Of a stretch of 64,000 nt of DNA, positions 17,620-25,796 are shown one piece after another. This DNA is from Lentibacter algarum. Lineage in GTDB: Bacteria; Pseudomonadota; Alphaproteobacteria; Rhodobacterales; Rhodobacteraceae. The notes under the pieces were generated by a model. That model was not told where the DNA came from, made no database searches, and saw nothing but the letters and a program-made list of their open reading frames with translations. The stretch is from assembly GCF_040580765.1 (NCBI RefSeq), contig NZ_CP158687.1, forward strand, positions 2,666,001 through 2,730,000, given 5' to 3'. Numbering within the stretch: position 1 is the first letter of the stretch; every line of letters starts with the position of its first letter. A program made the position numbers and the translations under genes.

Positions 17620-18450
17620 TTACGCGTAAAGTGCTTCGGCATGAAAGGCGATGTGGTCTTCCATGAAACTTGAAACAAAGAAATAGGAATGGTCATAGCC
17701 CTTCTGGAGGCGCAGCGTCGCCTCTTGGCGGCGCGCGTTTGCGGCCTCTGCCAGCGCCTCGGGCTTGAGCAAGTCGATAAACTGGTCAGACGTGCCCGTG
17801 TCCACAAGCATAGGCCCATCAAAGCCCACATCGCGCATCATCAGCGCCGCATCGTGGCGCGCCCATGCGGCTTCATCTGTGCCAAGATAGGCTTTCAGTT
17901 GCTTGCGGCCCCAGTCACTCGCTGTCGGATGACAAATCGGAGAGAAGGCCGAAACGGAGCGATACTGCCCCTTACGTCCCATCGCCAGCGTCAGCGCGCC
18001 GTGCCCGCCCATAGAGTGCCCCGTGATCGCCTGACGCTCCGCATCAATCGCAAACTCTGAGGTCACAAGCGCAGGCAGTTCCTCGGCCACATAATCCCAC
18101 ATCTGAAAATGCGGCTTCCAAGGGTCTTGGGTCGCGTTGACATAAAAGCCCGCGCCTTGGCCAAGATCATAACCGTCGTCATCAGCCACACCTTCGCCGC
18201 GTGGCGATGTATCAGGGAACACAAGCGCAATGCCCTGCTCAGCGGCCCAGCCTTGCGCGCCCGCCTTCACCATGGCGTTTTCGTGGGTGCAAGTCAGGCC
18301 CGAAAGATACCAAAGCACAGGCACAGGCCCGTCGCGCGCTTCCTCGGGCAGAAACAACCCAAAGGTCATGTCACAGCCCGTGGCTTTGGAGGCATGGGAG
18401 TACACCCCCTGAACCCCGCCAAAACACTTGTTCTCTGCTACTGTTTCCAT
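17620..18450 (-). CDS. fghA: S-formylglutathione hydrolase
   Basis: A serine esterase (276 residues) that hydrolyses S-formylglutathione to formate and glutathione, the second step of glutathione-dependent formaldehyde detoxification. The nucleophile elbow is GHSMGGHGA; LSGLTCTHEN and the C-terminal GYDHSYFFV (catalytic His) are also present. I chose the ATG at 18450 because GGAGG lies eight bases before it; an upstream in-frame GTG at 18471 is less likely. The S-(hydroxymethyl)glutathione dehydrogenase is not in the window. Confidence 0.94.
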   Translation of the reverse strand: METVAENKCFGGVQGVYSHASKATGCDMTFGLFLPEEARDGPVPVLWYLSGLTCTHENAMVKAGAQGWAAEQGIALVFPDTSPRGEGVADDDGYDLGQGAGFYVNATQDPWKPHFQMWDYVAEELPALVTSEFAIDAERQAITGHSMGGHGALTLAMGRKGQYRSVSAFSPICHPTASDWGRKQLKAYLGTDEAAWARHDAALMMRDVGFDGPMLVDTGTSDQFIDLLKPEALAEAANARRQEATLRLQKGYDHSYFFVSSFMEDHIAFHAEALYA

Positions 18451-18526
18451 GGGCTGTGCCTCCGCTGTCACTCAAATTCACCACAAGCCATAACAAGGCC
18501 AATGCGCGGGGCCTATCCCAAAACGG

Positions 18527-19213
18527 TCAATCTTCGCTTAAAACGGTCATGATTTCGCTCAAAGGCTTCTTCTTTTTCGCGCTCTGAGGTACGGTCGCAT
18601 CCGCCGCCGCATGGCCCACAGCAAGGATCATGATCGGCTTTTCATGCTCGGGCCGACCGCAAATGTCCCGCAAGAAGTTCATCGGCGCAGGCGTATGCGT
18701 AAGGCACGAAAGCCCCGCATGGTGGAGCGCTGCGATCAGAAAGCCAGACGCAATCCCCGTGCTCTCAGGCACATAGTAATGTTTAAAGCGGCTGCCATCC
18801 TCTCGCAGCCCGTAGCGCTGCGCAAAAATCACAATCAGCCAAGGTGCATCTTCAAGGTGCGGCTTGCTCACGCCCGTCCCGATGGGCTCCAGCGCGCTAA
18901 GCCACTCGTCGCCTGCGGCACCCGCATAAAAGCGCTCTTCCTCTTCTTCGGCGGCGCGGCGAATCTCGGCTTTGATTTTCGGATCAGAGATCGCCACAAA
19001 GTGCCAAGGCTGGTGGTTCGCCCCGCTCGGCGCAAGACCAGCAGCGGCAACACAGTCATCAATCACTGCGCGCGGCACGGGGGTTGTCGCAAAGTCACGC
19101 ACTGTGTGACGGCGGCCCATCTCGGCGCGAAAAGCTTCTGCCGCGGCACGCATCTCTCCCTCACCTTTGCTGATATGATCAGGGATCGGGATCGGTTCGT
19201 AATCTTTGCTCAT
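18527..19213 (-). CDS. Nitroreductase-family flavoprotein
   Basis: A 228-residue FMN-dependent oxidoreductase. It carries RHTVRDFATTPVPR near the N-terminus, APSGANHQPWHFV (FMN and substrate contact) and a C-terminal MILAVGHAA motif. Members reduce nitro groups, quinones or remove halogens; the specific substrate is unknown. The start at 19213 is the second base triplet of an ATGATG pair, with GAGG five bases upstream. The AEC transporter ends seven bases upstream and fghA begins about 75 bases downstream. Confidence 0.87.
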   Translation of the reverse strand: MSKDYEPIPIPDHISKGEGEMRAAAEAFRAEMGRRHTVRDFATTPVPRAVIDDCVAAAGLAPSGANHQPWHFVAISDPKIKAEIRRAAEEEEERFYAGAAGDEWLSALEPIGTGVSKPHLEDAPWLIVIFAQRYGLREDGSRFKHYYVPESTGIASGFLIAALHHAGLSCLTHTPAPMNFLRDICGRPEHEKPIMILAVGHAAADATVPQSAKKKKPLSEIMTVLSED

Positions 19214-19220
19214 CATAGCC

Positions 19221-20153
19221 TCAATAGAGTTTGGTGACCCAAGCAATCACAGCCGAAACCGTCACAATGCTCACAGCCGTCGACACAAGAATAGAGGCCG
19301 AAACCCGATGCGGCGCAACCCCGTAATGCTGAGCGAGAATATAGACATTCCCCGCCACAGGCAGGGAAGCCGCCGCAATCATGACTGCGGCAGGATAGGG
19401 ATCAACGGGGAACAAAATGAGCGCACCAACGGCGACAAACAACGGGTGCAGCACGAGTTTGCAAAAGCTGAGCCAGCTCGGAACGATGATCCGCTCCGCC
19501 GATTTTGACGCCAACGACGCCCCGATCGCAAACAAAGCGCCCGGCGTTGCAGCCGCTCCCAAAATAGACACAAATTCATTCACTGGCCCTGGCAAGGGCA
19601 CACGGCTGGCCGACCACAACAGCCCCAGCACAATCGAAACAATCATGGGGTTTTTCAAAAGCCCAAGGCCAACCGTTTTCAAAATTCCAATGCTCATCCG
19701 ACCATCGCGCGCGCCTGTGATCAAGATCACAACAAGCGAGCCAAAAACGATGAGATCAATCGCCAGCAAGAGCATGATCGACTTCACGGCTTCTTCGCCC
19801 ATCAAGAGTGCCAGCATAGGTATCCCGAGAAAGCCGACATTACCGATCGCCGCACATTGCGCCTCGATTGCAGCCTCCTCGACACTCCGTCCGAGATAGA
19901 ACGAAACCGCCATCGCAAGGCCGTATACAAAAGCTGTGCCCCAGAGATAGGCCGCAATAAAACGCCCATCAATCAGCTCGGCAAAGCTCAGGTTGGCCGC
20001 AAAGCGAAACAGCATCGCAGAGAGCGCAAAGTAGAAGACAAATTTGGTGATGTAAGACGTCGCCTCTTCACTAAAAAACTTCGTCTTGCCCGCACCATAG
20101 CCCAGCGCGATGATGGCAAAAAACGGCAGTGTTTCTAGAAAAATCTCGATCAT
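19221..20153 (-). CDS. AEC-family (auxin efflux carrier-like) transporter
   Basis: An inner-membrane protein of 310 residues with about ten hydrophobic segments. It begins MIEIFLETLPFFAIIALGYG, and GNVGFLGIPM and PVAGNVYILAQHYG are the two broken-helix Asn/Pro motifs of the family. Bacterial members carry malate, malonate or similar anions. I chose the ATG at 20153 (AGGAAAAG upstream) over an extension to 20300 that runs through the inverted-repeat element. It heads the minus-strand run ending with the ornithine cyclodeaminase-family gene. Confidence 0.87.
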   Translation of the reverse strand: MIEIFLETLPFFAIIALGYGAGKTKFFSEEATSYITKFVFYFALSAMLFRFAANLSFAELIDGRFIAAYLWGTAFVYGLAMAVSFYLGRSVEEAAIEAQCAAIGNVGFLGIPMLALLMGEEAVKSIMLLLAIDLIVFGSLVVILITGARDGRMSIGILKTVGLGLLKNPMIVSIVLGLLWSASRVPLPGPVNEFVSILGAAATPGALFAIGASLASKSAERIIVPSWLSFCKLVLHPLFVAVGALILFPVDPYPAAVMIAAASLPVAGNVYILAQHYGVAPHRVSASILVSTAVSIVTVSAVIAWVTKLY

Positions 20154-20160
20154 GTCTTTT

Positions 20161-20279
20161 CCTAAAGCGTTTCGAGATAAACTTAAATGACCAGTTTTTC
20201 TCAAAACACCCACAACATTAATCTGTTGTGCAGCGTTTCCACATAACCCTGTTTCAGGTTTAAGTAAAAACGCTTTAGG
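20161..20279. repeat. REP-like inverted-repeat element
   Basis: CCTAAAGCGTTT at 20161-20172 is perfectly inverted at 20268-20279 (AAACGCTTTAGG). Inner parts add AAACTTAAA versus TTTAAGT and a CCTG-TTT-CAGG hairpin. The arrangement resembles short palindromic intergenic elements of alphaproteobacteria. It fills the space between divergent genes, so it may also affect their promoters. Confidence 0.65.
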
Positions 20280-20331
20280 TTCAGAATGAAGGAACATCAA
20301 TCACAATTCCACACCCTGAAAAGCCGCTCCC

Positions 20332-21078
20332 ATGCTCAACGCTTTTTTACTTCATCACCGCAACACAAATAATGTCGGTGACTTAGCCTGCAGCCCGGCT
20401 GACTATTTTGATTTCGGCCTCAGCGCTGTCGCAGCCTTTGGCGGCCCCGTGCCCCAGACAGAACGCCTGATTATGGGCGGCGGTCAAATCTGGAAGTCTT
20501 GCATCCGCACCCAGCGCCGCCATGCCAGCCGCGCCAAACATTCCATCCTTTGGGGCGTCGGGATCGGCCCTCAGGCTCTACGCTCGCCCGAATACGCCGA
20601 GATGCGCGAAAGCTGTTCGCTGATCGGGACACGCTGCGCAGGCTTTGAAGATTTGGGCGCGCGCTATGTGCCTTGCGCCTCGGCCATGTCCGAGCACTTT
20701 GATACAGCCCCGGCCCCAAGCCGCGATGTCGTCATGTTCGCCCACGGGCGCTACTCAAATGATATCCCCCGCCTCGCGGGCACGCCCGAGCTGAGCAACC
20801 TCGATGTGTCGCTCAAAGACGCGGTCCACTTCCTCGCCAGCGGCGAAACCGTGCTGACAAACTCCTATCATGGAACCTACTGGGCGCTGCTTCTGGGCCG
20901 CCGCGTCATCTGCATCCCCTTCTCCCAAAAGGTCCGCTTCTTCCCCGATCCGCCCACTCTGGCCAAGCCACACAACTGGCAAAAGCACATTGGCAAAGCC
21001 CAAAGGGCCGAAGGCGCGCTCGAGAAAGCGCGCGCCCTCAACCGCAGGTTTTATGAAGATGTGATGAACCTGTCTTAA
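20332..21078 (+). CDS. Polysaccharide pyruvyl transferase-family protein
   Basis: A 248-residue protein of the PF04230 family. It shows GDLACSPADYF near the N-terminus, MGGGQIWKS, ILWGVGIGPQ and the C-terminal signature TNSYHGTYWALLLGRRVI. Family members transfer pyruvyl ketals to glycans or act on related sugars. It is somewhat shorter than typical members (300 or more residues), and no glycan cluster surrounds it, so the role is open. It is convergent with mbfA; the two stops overlap. Confidence 0.78.
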   Translation: MLNAFLLHHRNTNNVGDLACSPADYFDFGLSAVAAFGGPVPQTERLIMGGGQIWKSCIRTQRRHASRAKHSILWGVGIGPQALRSPEYAEMRESCSLIGTRCAGFEDLGARYVPCASAMSEHFDTAPAPSRDVVMFAHGRYSNDIPRLAGTPELSNLDVSLKDAVHFLASGETVLTNSYHGTYWALLLGRRVICIPFSQKVRFFPDPPTLAKPHNWQKHIGKAQRAEGALEKARALNRRFYEDVMNLS

Positions 21079-22049
21079 CCGCCCCCGATAATCACACCCG
21101 CCGCAAAGACAAGCGCACCCCCGAGCACAACCTGAAACGTGGCGCGCAAAAACGGCGTGTCCATAAAGCGGTTCTGGATCCAAACAATGGCCCAGAGCTC
21201 GATAAAGACAACGATGAAAGCCAATGCCGTCGCCGTCCAGAAATCGGTGATAAGATAGGGCAGCGCATGGCCCAGACCGCCCACCGTGGTCATGATCCCG
21301 CTGGCAAAGCCGCGCTTCCAAGGGCTCCCACGCCCCGAAAGTTCGCCATCATCAGAGGCCGCCTCGGTAAAGCCCATAGAAATGCCTGCGCCAACAGAGG
21401 CCGCAAGGCCAACAAGAAATGTAGTCCAAGTGCTTTGGGTTGCAAAAGCCGTGGCAAAGATTGGCGCAAGCGTACTCACCGATCCGTCCATCAAGCCTGC
21501 CAGCCCCGGCTGCACCCATGTCAGCAAAAATTGCCGCTTGGATTGTGCTTCTTCACTCTCAAGACTTGCATCATCCAAGTGCTCGTCCGTCAGCTCTCCC
21601 GCGCGCCGCTGATGGCCGGCTTCCGCCGCTGCCAGATCGCCCAGCAGCTTGCGGGTGTCTGCGTCCTGCGTGCGCTGCGCCGCGGTGAGATAAAAACGTT
21701 CCGCATCGCGCTCCATGCCCTCGGCTTCCTCTCGGATCCGTTCGATCCCGAGATTTTCAATCAACCAGACGGGGCGTCGCACGTAATAACCGGCCACATG
21801 CTCACGGCGCAAAAGCGGGATCACTTCGCCAAAACGCTTGCGATGCAGCTCGATCAAAGCTTGCCTATGGCCGTCTTCTTCTTTGGCCATACCCTCAAAT
21901 ATTTTTGCAGTGTCAGGAAACTCCGCACGCAACTGCTGGGCGTAGTTTCGATAGATCTGCGCATCGTCCTCCTCTGAGGATATCGCAAGCGCCAAAACCT
22001 CTTGCTCCGTCAAATCCTTAAATCTGCGTCGCTGCGTCAAAAATCGCAT
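21075..22049 (-). CDS. mbfA: Membrane-bound ferritin-like iron exporter MbfA
   Basis: A 324-residue fusion of an N-terminal ferritin/erythrin di-iron domain (EEDDAQIYRNYA, AKEEDGHRQAL, EGMERDAERFY, AAEAGHQRRA carry the Glu/His ligands) with a C-terminal VIT1/CCC1 transmembrane domain of about five segments (LAGLMDGSVSTLAPIFATAF). MbfA of Bradyrhizobium and Agrobacterium exports iron and protects from iron and peroxide stress. The ATG at 22049 has GGAGG five bases upstream. An Irr-type ICE palindrome sits just before the ribosome-binding site. Confidence 0.92.
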   Translation of the reverse strand: MRFLTQRRRFKDLTEQEVLALAISSEEDDAQIYRNYAQQLRAEFPDTAKIFEGMAKEEDGHRQALIELHRKRFGEVIPLLRREHVAGYYVRRPVWLIENLGIERIREEAEGMERDAERFYLTAAQRTQDADTRKLLGDLAAAEAGHQRRAGELTDEHLDDASLESEEAQSKRQFLLTWVQPGLAGLMDGSVSTLAPIFATAFATQSTWTTFLVGLAASVGAGISMGFTEAASDDGELSGRGSPWKRGFASGIMTTVGGLGHALPYLITDFWTATALAFIVVFIELWAIVWIQNRFMDTPFLRATFQVVLGGALVFAAGVIIGGG

Positions 22050-22062
22050 CATGGCCTCCAAC

Positions 22063-22077
22063 TTAGAACTATTCTAA
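22063..22077. promoter_or_regulatory. ICE motif (Irr box) of mbfA
   Basis: TTAGAA-CTA-TTCTAA is a perfect 6-3-6 palindrome matching the iron control element recognised by Irr in alphaproteobacteria (TTTAGAA-N3-TTCTAA type). It lies 14 bp from the mbfA start codon, where a bound repressor would block transcription. Irr is known to repress mbfA in low iron in other species. Confidence 0.8.
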
Positions 22078-22124
22078 AATATAGTAGGCTGGCCCGCTCC
22101 ACAAGCAAAATCCCTTGCTGCTAC

Positions 22125-22140
22125 TAAACTGTTCAGTTTA
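22125..22140. promoter_or_regulatory. Probable TetR operator
   Basis: TAAACTG-TT-CAGTTTA is a perfect 7-2-7 inverted repeat located 26 bp upstream of the TetR start codon. Its size and position suit autoregulation by that repressor. It also lies between mbfA and tetR, but mbfA already has its own Irr box. Confidence 0.65.
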
Positions 22141-22165
22141 ACCTTGAGGTAGAAAAAGGCACAGC

Positions 22166-22786
22166 ATGAGCGTTCATACCAGCACAGCGAGCCCGAAAGG
22201 GCGCAAATATGAAGACGTGCTCGGCGGGGCCCGAGAAATCTTCCTGCGCGACGGTTTTGAAGGCGCATCGGTCGATGACATAGCCCGCGCGGCAGGCGTC
22301 TCAAAGGCCACGCTCTACAGCTACTTCTCTGACAAGCGCGAGCTCTTTCGTGAGGTCACCCGCGTCGAATGCGAGCGCATGGCCGAAACCACTCTGGCAC
22401 GGATCGACTTTAACGCGCCTCCACGCGAGGTCTTCACAACCGCTGCCCATAGTCTCACACGCTTCCTGCTGTCGAACTTCTCTCTCCAGATGTTCCGCAC
22501 GTGCGTTGCCGAGGCCGCCCGCTTCCCCGAATTGGGCCAAGCCTTTTACCAGAACGGCCCAGAAATGGGCCGCGCCCGTATGGTCGTTTACCTCAAGCTC
22601 GCAATCGAGCGAGGCCAGCTCCATGATGTTGATCCCGATATGATCGCCGAGCAATTCTCCGAGCTCTGCCGCGCTCGCCTCTGGAGCCGCGCCATTTTCG
22701 GCGTCCAGACAAGCTTTTCAGAAGTCGAAATCGACGAGGTCGCCAATCACGCTGTCGAAACCGTCTTGGCCCGCTTCGCCGTCTAA
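22166..22786 (+). CDS. TetR/AcrR-family transcriptional regulator
   Basis: A 206-residue regulator. The N-terminal helix-turn-helix reads FEGASVDDIARAAGVSKATLYSYFSD, split between residues 33 and 60, and the C-terminal ligand domain is typical of the TetR_C family with an aromatic-rich dimer interface. A palindrome just upstream suggests autoregulation. The cupin gene follows 57 bases after the stop and may be a cotranscribed target. Confidence 0.9.
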   Translation: MSVHTSTASPKGRKYEDVLGGAREIFLRDGFEGASVDDIARAAGVSKATLYSYFSDKRELFREVTRVECERMAETTLARIDFNAPPREVFTTAAHSLTRFLLSNFSLQMFRTCVAEAARFPELGQAFYQNGPEMGRARMVVYLKLAIERGQLHDVDPDMIAEQFSELCRARLWSRAIFGVQTSFSEVEIDEVANHAVETVLARFAV

Positions 22787-22843
22787 CAGATAATCTCCAC
22801 AACACCTTACACACACGCGCGCAAACACAACAAAGGACACCCC

Positions 22844-23182
22844 ATGGCAAATTTGCTCAAAGTCGCGGCCTCCGTTGCCCCCGAAGTCGAGCGCCCCGCC
22901 GCAGAAAAACTCATCTCAGGTGACCCCGTCTTCACGACATGGAACCTTGAGGAGAAGGACGGGCTCTATGCAGGTATCTGGCAGTCGACCGTTGGAAAAT
23001 GGCATGTGTCATATGACGAGTGGGAATACTTCCGCCTCCTCAAAGGAGTCTCGATCCTGACCGATGCCGAGGGTCAAGAAACCCGCCTCACAGCTGGCGA
23101 TAGCTTCATCATCCGCCCCGGCTTTTCAGGCACATGGGAAGTCGTCGAGACGACCCGCAAAGACTATGTGATCCGCCTCTAG
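22844..23182 (+). CDS. Cupin-domain protein (DUF861, cupin_3)
   Basis: A 112-residue single-domain cupin. The core includes YDEWEYFRLLKG and GDSFIIRPGFSGTWEVVE, the DUF861 pattern also seen in EutQ-like and ureidoglycine-related proteins. The usual metal-binding His residues are mostly absent. A function is not assigned; the TetR neighbour may control it. It is convergent with creatinase across a repeat-rich gap. Confidence 0.83.
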   Translation: MANLLKVAASVAPEVERPAAEKLISGDPVFTTWNLEEKDGLYAGIWQSTVGKWHVSYDEWEYFRLLKGVSILTDAEGQETRLTAGDSFIIRPGFSGTWEVVETTRKDYVIRL

Positions 23183-23237
23183 TTCAGAGGCAGCGCACGC
23201 TGCGTTAAGTTAATTTCGGTTAAGATTGGCCCGTTTC

Positions 23238-23284
23238 GGCGGTGCACGGGTTGTGCACGCATCGTGCACGCTTTTCACCCCCCT
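23238..23284. repeat. 47-bp element with three phased GTGCAC palindromes, copy 2
   Basis: GTGCAC occurs at 23242, 23253 and 23264, again with 11-bp spacing, followed by TTTTCACCCCCCT. It differs from copy 1 at three positions. This copy lies in a convergent intergenic region (cupin and creatinase), so it is not an ordinary promoter element of a neighbour. TTAAGTTAA and GGTTAAG sit just upstream. Confidence 0.75.
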
Positions 23285-23340
23285 AAAATCACGCAAAAAG
23301 CGACAGGTTAATCAAGCTGTACGGCGCTCAAAAAACTACT

Positions 23341-23446
23341 TTTTCTTTCCAGAAATATCCCGAGGGGGAGATTCGTAAGCCGTAAGGCTTATGAATCGGG
23401 GGAGCAGCGCTCCCCCGACCGGTCGGATTTGCAAAGCAAATCCGAA
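23341..23446. terminator. Three serial hairpins with an AAATATCC-type repeat, between convergent genes
   Basis: The stretch begins with a CTTTCCAGAAATATCCCGAGG repeat (copy A of a family also found near 46251 and 56036). Three stem-loops follow: ATTCGTAAGCC/GGCTTATGAAT, CGGGGGAGC/GCTCCCCCG, and CGGATTTGC/GCAAATCCG at 23424-23444. The placement between two convergent stops suggests bidirectional transcription termination. Confidence 0.65.
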
Positions 23447-23449
23447 TGC

Positions 23450-24658
23450 TTAGCCAACCACGTTGAACTCGGGGCCATAAGGATAGCCCGTGATGTTCTC
23501 GTTGCCGTCTTCGGTAATGATCAGAATATCATGCTCACGATACCCGCCAGCGCCGGGTTCACCGTCCGCAATCGTCAGCATCGGCTCCATCGAAATCACC
23601 ATCCCAGGCTCAAGAACCGTGTCGATATCTTCGCGCAGTTCAAGCCCTGCCTCGCGACCATAATAGTGGCTCAACACACCAAAGGAATGCCCATAGCCAA
23701 AGGTGCGATGCTGCAAAAGCTGGTGCTCTTCAAACAGCGCATTGATCTGATGCGTGACTTCGGAACAGCTCGCGCCCGGCTTCAAAAGCGAGATGCCCAG
23801 CTCATGTGCCGCCACGTTGGCTTCCCATATTTTGAGGCTCGCCGCATCCACTTCACCCACAAACATTGTGCGCTCAAGAGCAGTGTAATAGCCTGAAATC
23901 ATAGGGAAAGTGTTGAGGCTCAGGATATCTCCACGCTCAAGTTTACGCGCTGTAACGGGGTTGTGCGCACCGTCGGTGTTGATGCCAGACTGGAACCAGA
24001 CCCAGCTGTCACGATACTCCGCATCAGGGAATCGCTTGGCAATTTCAAGCTCCATCGCATCGCGCCCTGCCATCGCCACATCGATCTCGCGTGCGCCTTC
24101 TTTCACGGCGTCACGAATGGCATAACCGCCAACATCGGCAACAGCCGCACCGGCACGGATCATGACAAGTTCATCGGCTGATTTGTGCATCCGCTGCACC
24201 ATCGTCGCGCCAGCGATATCGACAGTCTTGGCTGGCGAGAGGAAGCCCTCAAGCTTTGCCATCTGCGCCATGCTGATATGGTCGCCCTCATAGCCGACAA
24301 CCTTGCCCGACCCTGAAACAGAGAGAACCGCGCGCCAGTAATTGTCACGCTGCCAGTCTGTATAAGTGATGTTATCACAGAACGAACGTCGCCAAGGTTG
24401 CCCCGCGTCGATCCCAGCCGAAATCGTCACACACTCCTCCGCCGTGACAACCAGCCCATATGGGCGCCCAAAAGAACAATAGGTAAAGCCCGAATAATAA
24501 GAAACATTGTGCATCGAGGTAAAGACAGCCGCCTCGACCCCCATGTCTGCCATGAGTTTGCGCAGCTTCGCGATGCGCGCTTCATATTCACTCACCGCAA
24601 ATTGCAGCGGCGCTTTTTCACCGTTGTGAAAACGGTACATTTCTGGACGTGCAGTCAT
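23450..24658 (-). CDS. Creatinase (creatine amidinohydrolase)
   Basis: A pita-bread-fold M24-family enzyme (402 residues) that hydrolyses creatine to sarcosine and urea. It closely matches the well-known Pseudomonas creatinase as I recall it: CSFGRPY, GGQPWRR-type GQPWRR, YTDWQRDNYW, the catalytic-His stretch FQSGINTDGAHNPVT, YYTALERTMF, TFGYGHSFG and SHYYGREAGLELREDID. The metal ligands of true aminopeptidases are not required in creatinase. The ATG at 24658 has GGAGG seven bases upstream. It is divergent from the P1 peptidase. A sarcosine dehydrogenase-like enzyme lies at 58154. Confidence 0.9.
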   Translation of the reverse strand: MTARPEMYRFHNGEKAPLQFAVSEYEARIAKLRKLMADMGVEAAVFTSMHNVSYYSGFTYCSFGRPYGLVVTAEECVTISAGIDAGQPWRRSFCDNITYTDWQRDNYWRAVLSVSGSGKVVGYEGDHISMAQMAKLEGFLSPAKTVDIAGATMVQRMHKSADELVMIRAGAAVADVGGYAIRDAVKEGAREIDVAMAGRDAMELEIAKRFPDAEYRDSWVWFQSGINTDGAHNPVTARKLERGDILSLNTFPMISGYYTALERTMFVGEVDAASLKIWEANVAAHELGISLLKPGASCSEVTHQINALFEEHQLLQHRTFGYGHSFGVLSHYYGREAGLELREDIDTVLEPGMVISMEPMLTIADGEPGAGGYREHDILIITEDGNENITGYPYGPEFNVVG

Positions 24659-24809
24659 AATGACCCTCCTTAGCACAAGAAAGGTCCCGGCGTTCAGGAC
24701 TGAATGATAGACGCTTTAAGTCAGGCGGCGCCACCGCCCTCGCGTGCTTTCTCATTGCTGATTCTGCGCAATCTGGCAAGATAAATCGAAACACAAATGG
24801 AGACGTCAC

Positions 24810-25796
24810 ATGCCGCAAGCTGGCCCGCTCAATCTCATCACAGATGTCGCAGGGCTGCGCGTGGGCAACGCCTCTGATTTCAATATCAAAACAGGCTGCA
24901 CTGTACTCGTGGCCGACGCACCCTTCACAGCGGGCGTCCACGTCATGGGCGGAGCGCCTGGCACGCGAGAAACAGATTTGCTCGCCGCAGACAAGACCGT
25001 CGAGCAAGTCGATGCACTCGTGCTTGCGGGCGGCTCTGCCTTCGGGCTGGATGCCGCCTCTGGCGTTGCTGACGCTCTGCGCACGCAGGGTCGTGGCTTT
25101 GCCGTTGGAGATCAAACCGTCCCGATCGTGCCCGCCGCAATCCTTTTTGATCTCATCAATGGCGGCGCGAAAGATTGGAGCGAGAACCCCTACAAACGCC
25201 TTGGTCAAGAAGCTCTGGCCAATGCAGCAGTCAGCTTTGAGCTTGGCCGTACAGGCGCAGGCACGGGCGCGACCACAGCCACTCTCATGGGCGGGCTTGG
25301 CTCCGCTTCGGTTGTACTGCCCTCAGGCCACACCATCGGCGCACTCGTCGCCGTGAATGCGCTCGGCTCGGCCACAGTCGGCGCAAGCAAGCACTTCTGG
25401 GCTGCGCCTTTTGAAGTGGCGCAGGAGTTCGGCGGCCACGGCTTGCCAACAGAGTTCCCAGAGCCGCACATGCCGCCAACCAAGCTTGCTGCACACGCCA
25501 ATACAACCATCGGCATTGTCGCGACAGACGCCACACTCACCCAAGCGCAATGCACCCGTCTCGCAACGGCAGCACATGACGGCTACGCCCGCGCGCTTAT
25601 GCCTTCGCATACGCCCATGGACGGCGACCTGATCTTCGCGGCGGCCACGGGCGCCAAGCCGCTCAAGAATCCGCTCGCCGACACGCTCTATCTCGGCCAC
25701 GCTGCCGCAACCGTCATGGCCCGTGCCATCGCCCGCGCCATCTTTGCAGCCAAAGCACTTGAAAATGACCCTTTACCCGTGTGGCAGGCACTCTAA
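24810..25796 (+). CDS. P1-family peptidase (DmpA/NylC-like Ntn hydrolase)
   Basis: A 328-residue self-processing N-terminal nucleophile hydrolase. Visible are ITDVAGLRVGNA at the start, VLAGGSAFGLDAASGV, RTGAGTGATTATLMGG and the cleavage region NTTIGIVATDATLTQ, where autolysis would free a Thr nucleophile. Relatives cleave D-aminopeptides, beta-peptides or nylon oligomers. It may act on small amides together with the adjacent creatinase, though that is only inferred. Its stop overlaps the stop of the convergent esterase gene. Confidence 0.87.
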   Translation: MPQAGPLNLITDVAGLRVGNASDFNIKTGCTVLVADAPFTAGVHVMGGAPGTRETDLLAADKTVEQVDALVLAGGSAFGLDAASGVADALRTQGRGFAVGDQTVPIVPAAILFDLINGGAKDWSENPYKRLGQEALANAAVSFELGRTGAGTGATTATLMGGLGSASVVLPSGHTIGALVAVNALGSATVGASKHFWAAPFEVAQEFGGHGLPTEFPEPHMPPTKLAAHANTTIGIVATDATLTQAQCTRLATAAHDGYARALMPSHTPMDGDLIFAAATGAKPLKNPLADTLYLGHAAATVMARAIARAIFAAKALENDPLPVWQAL

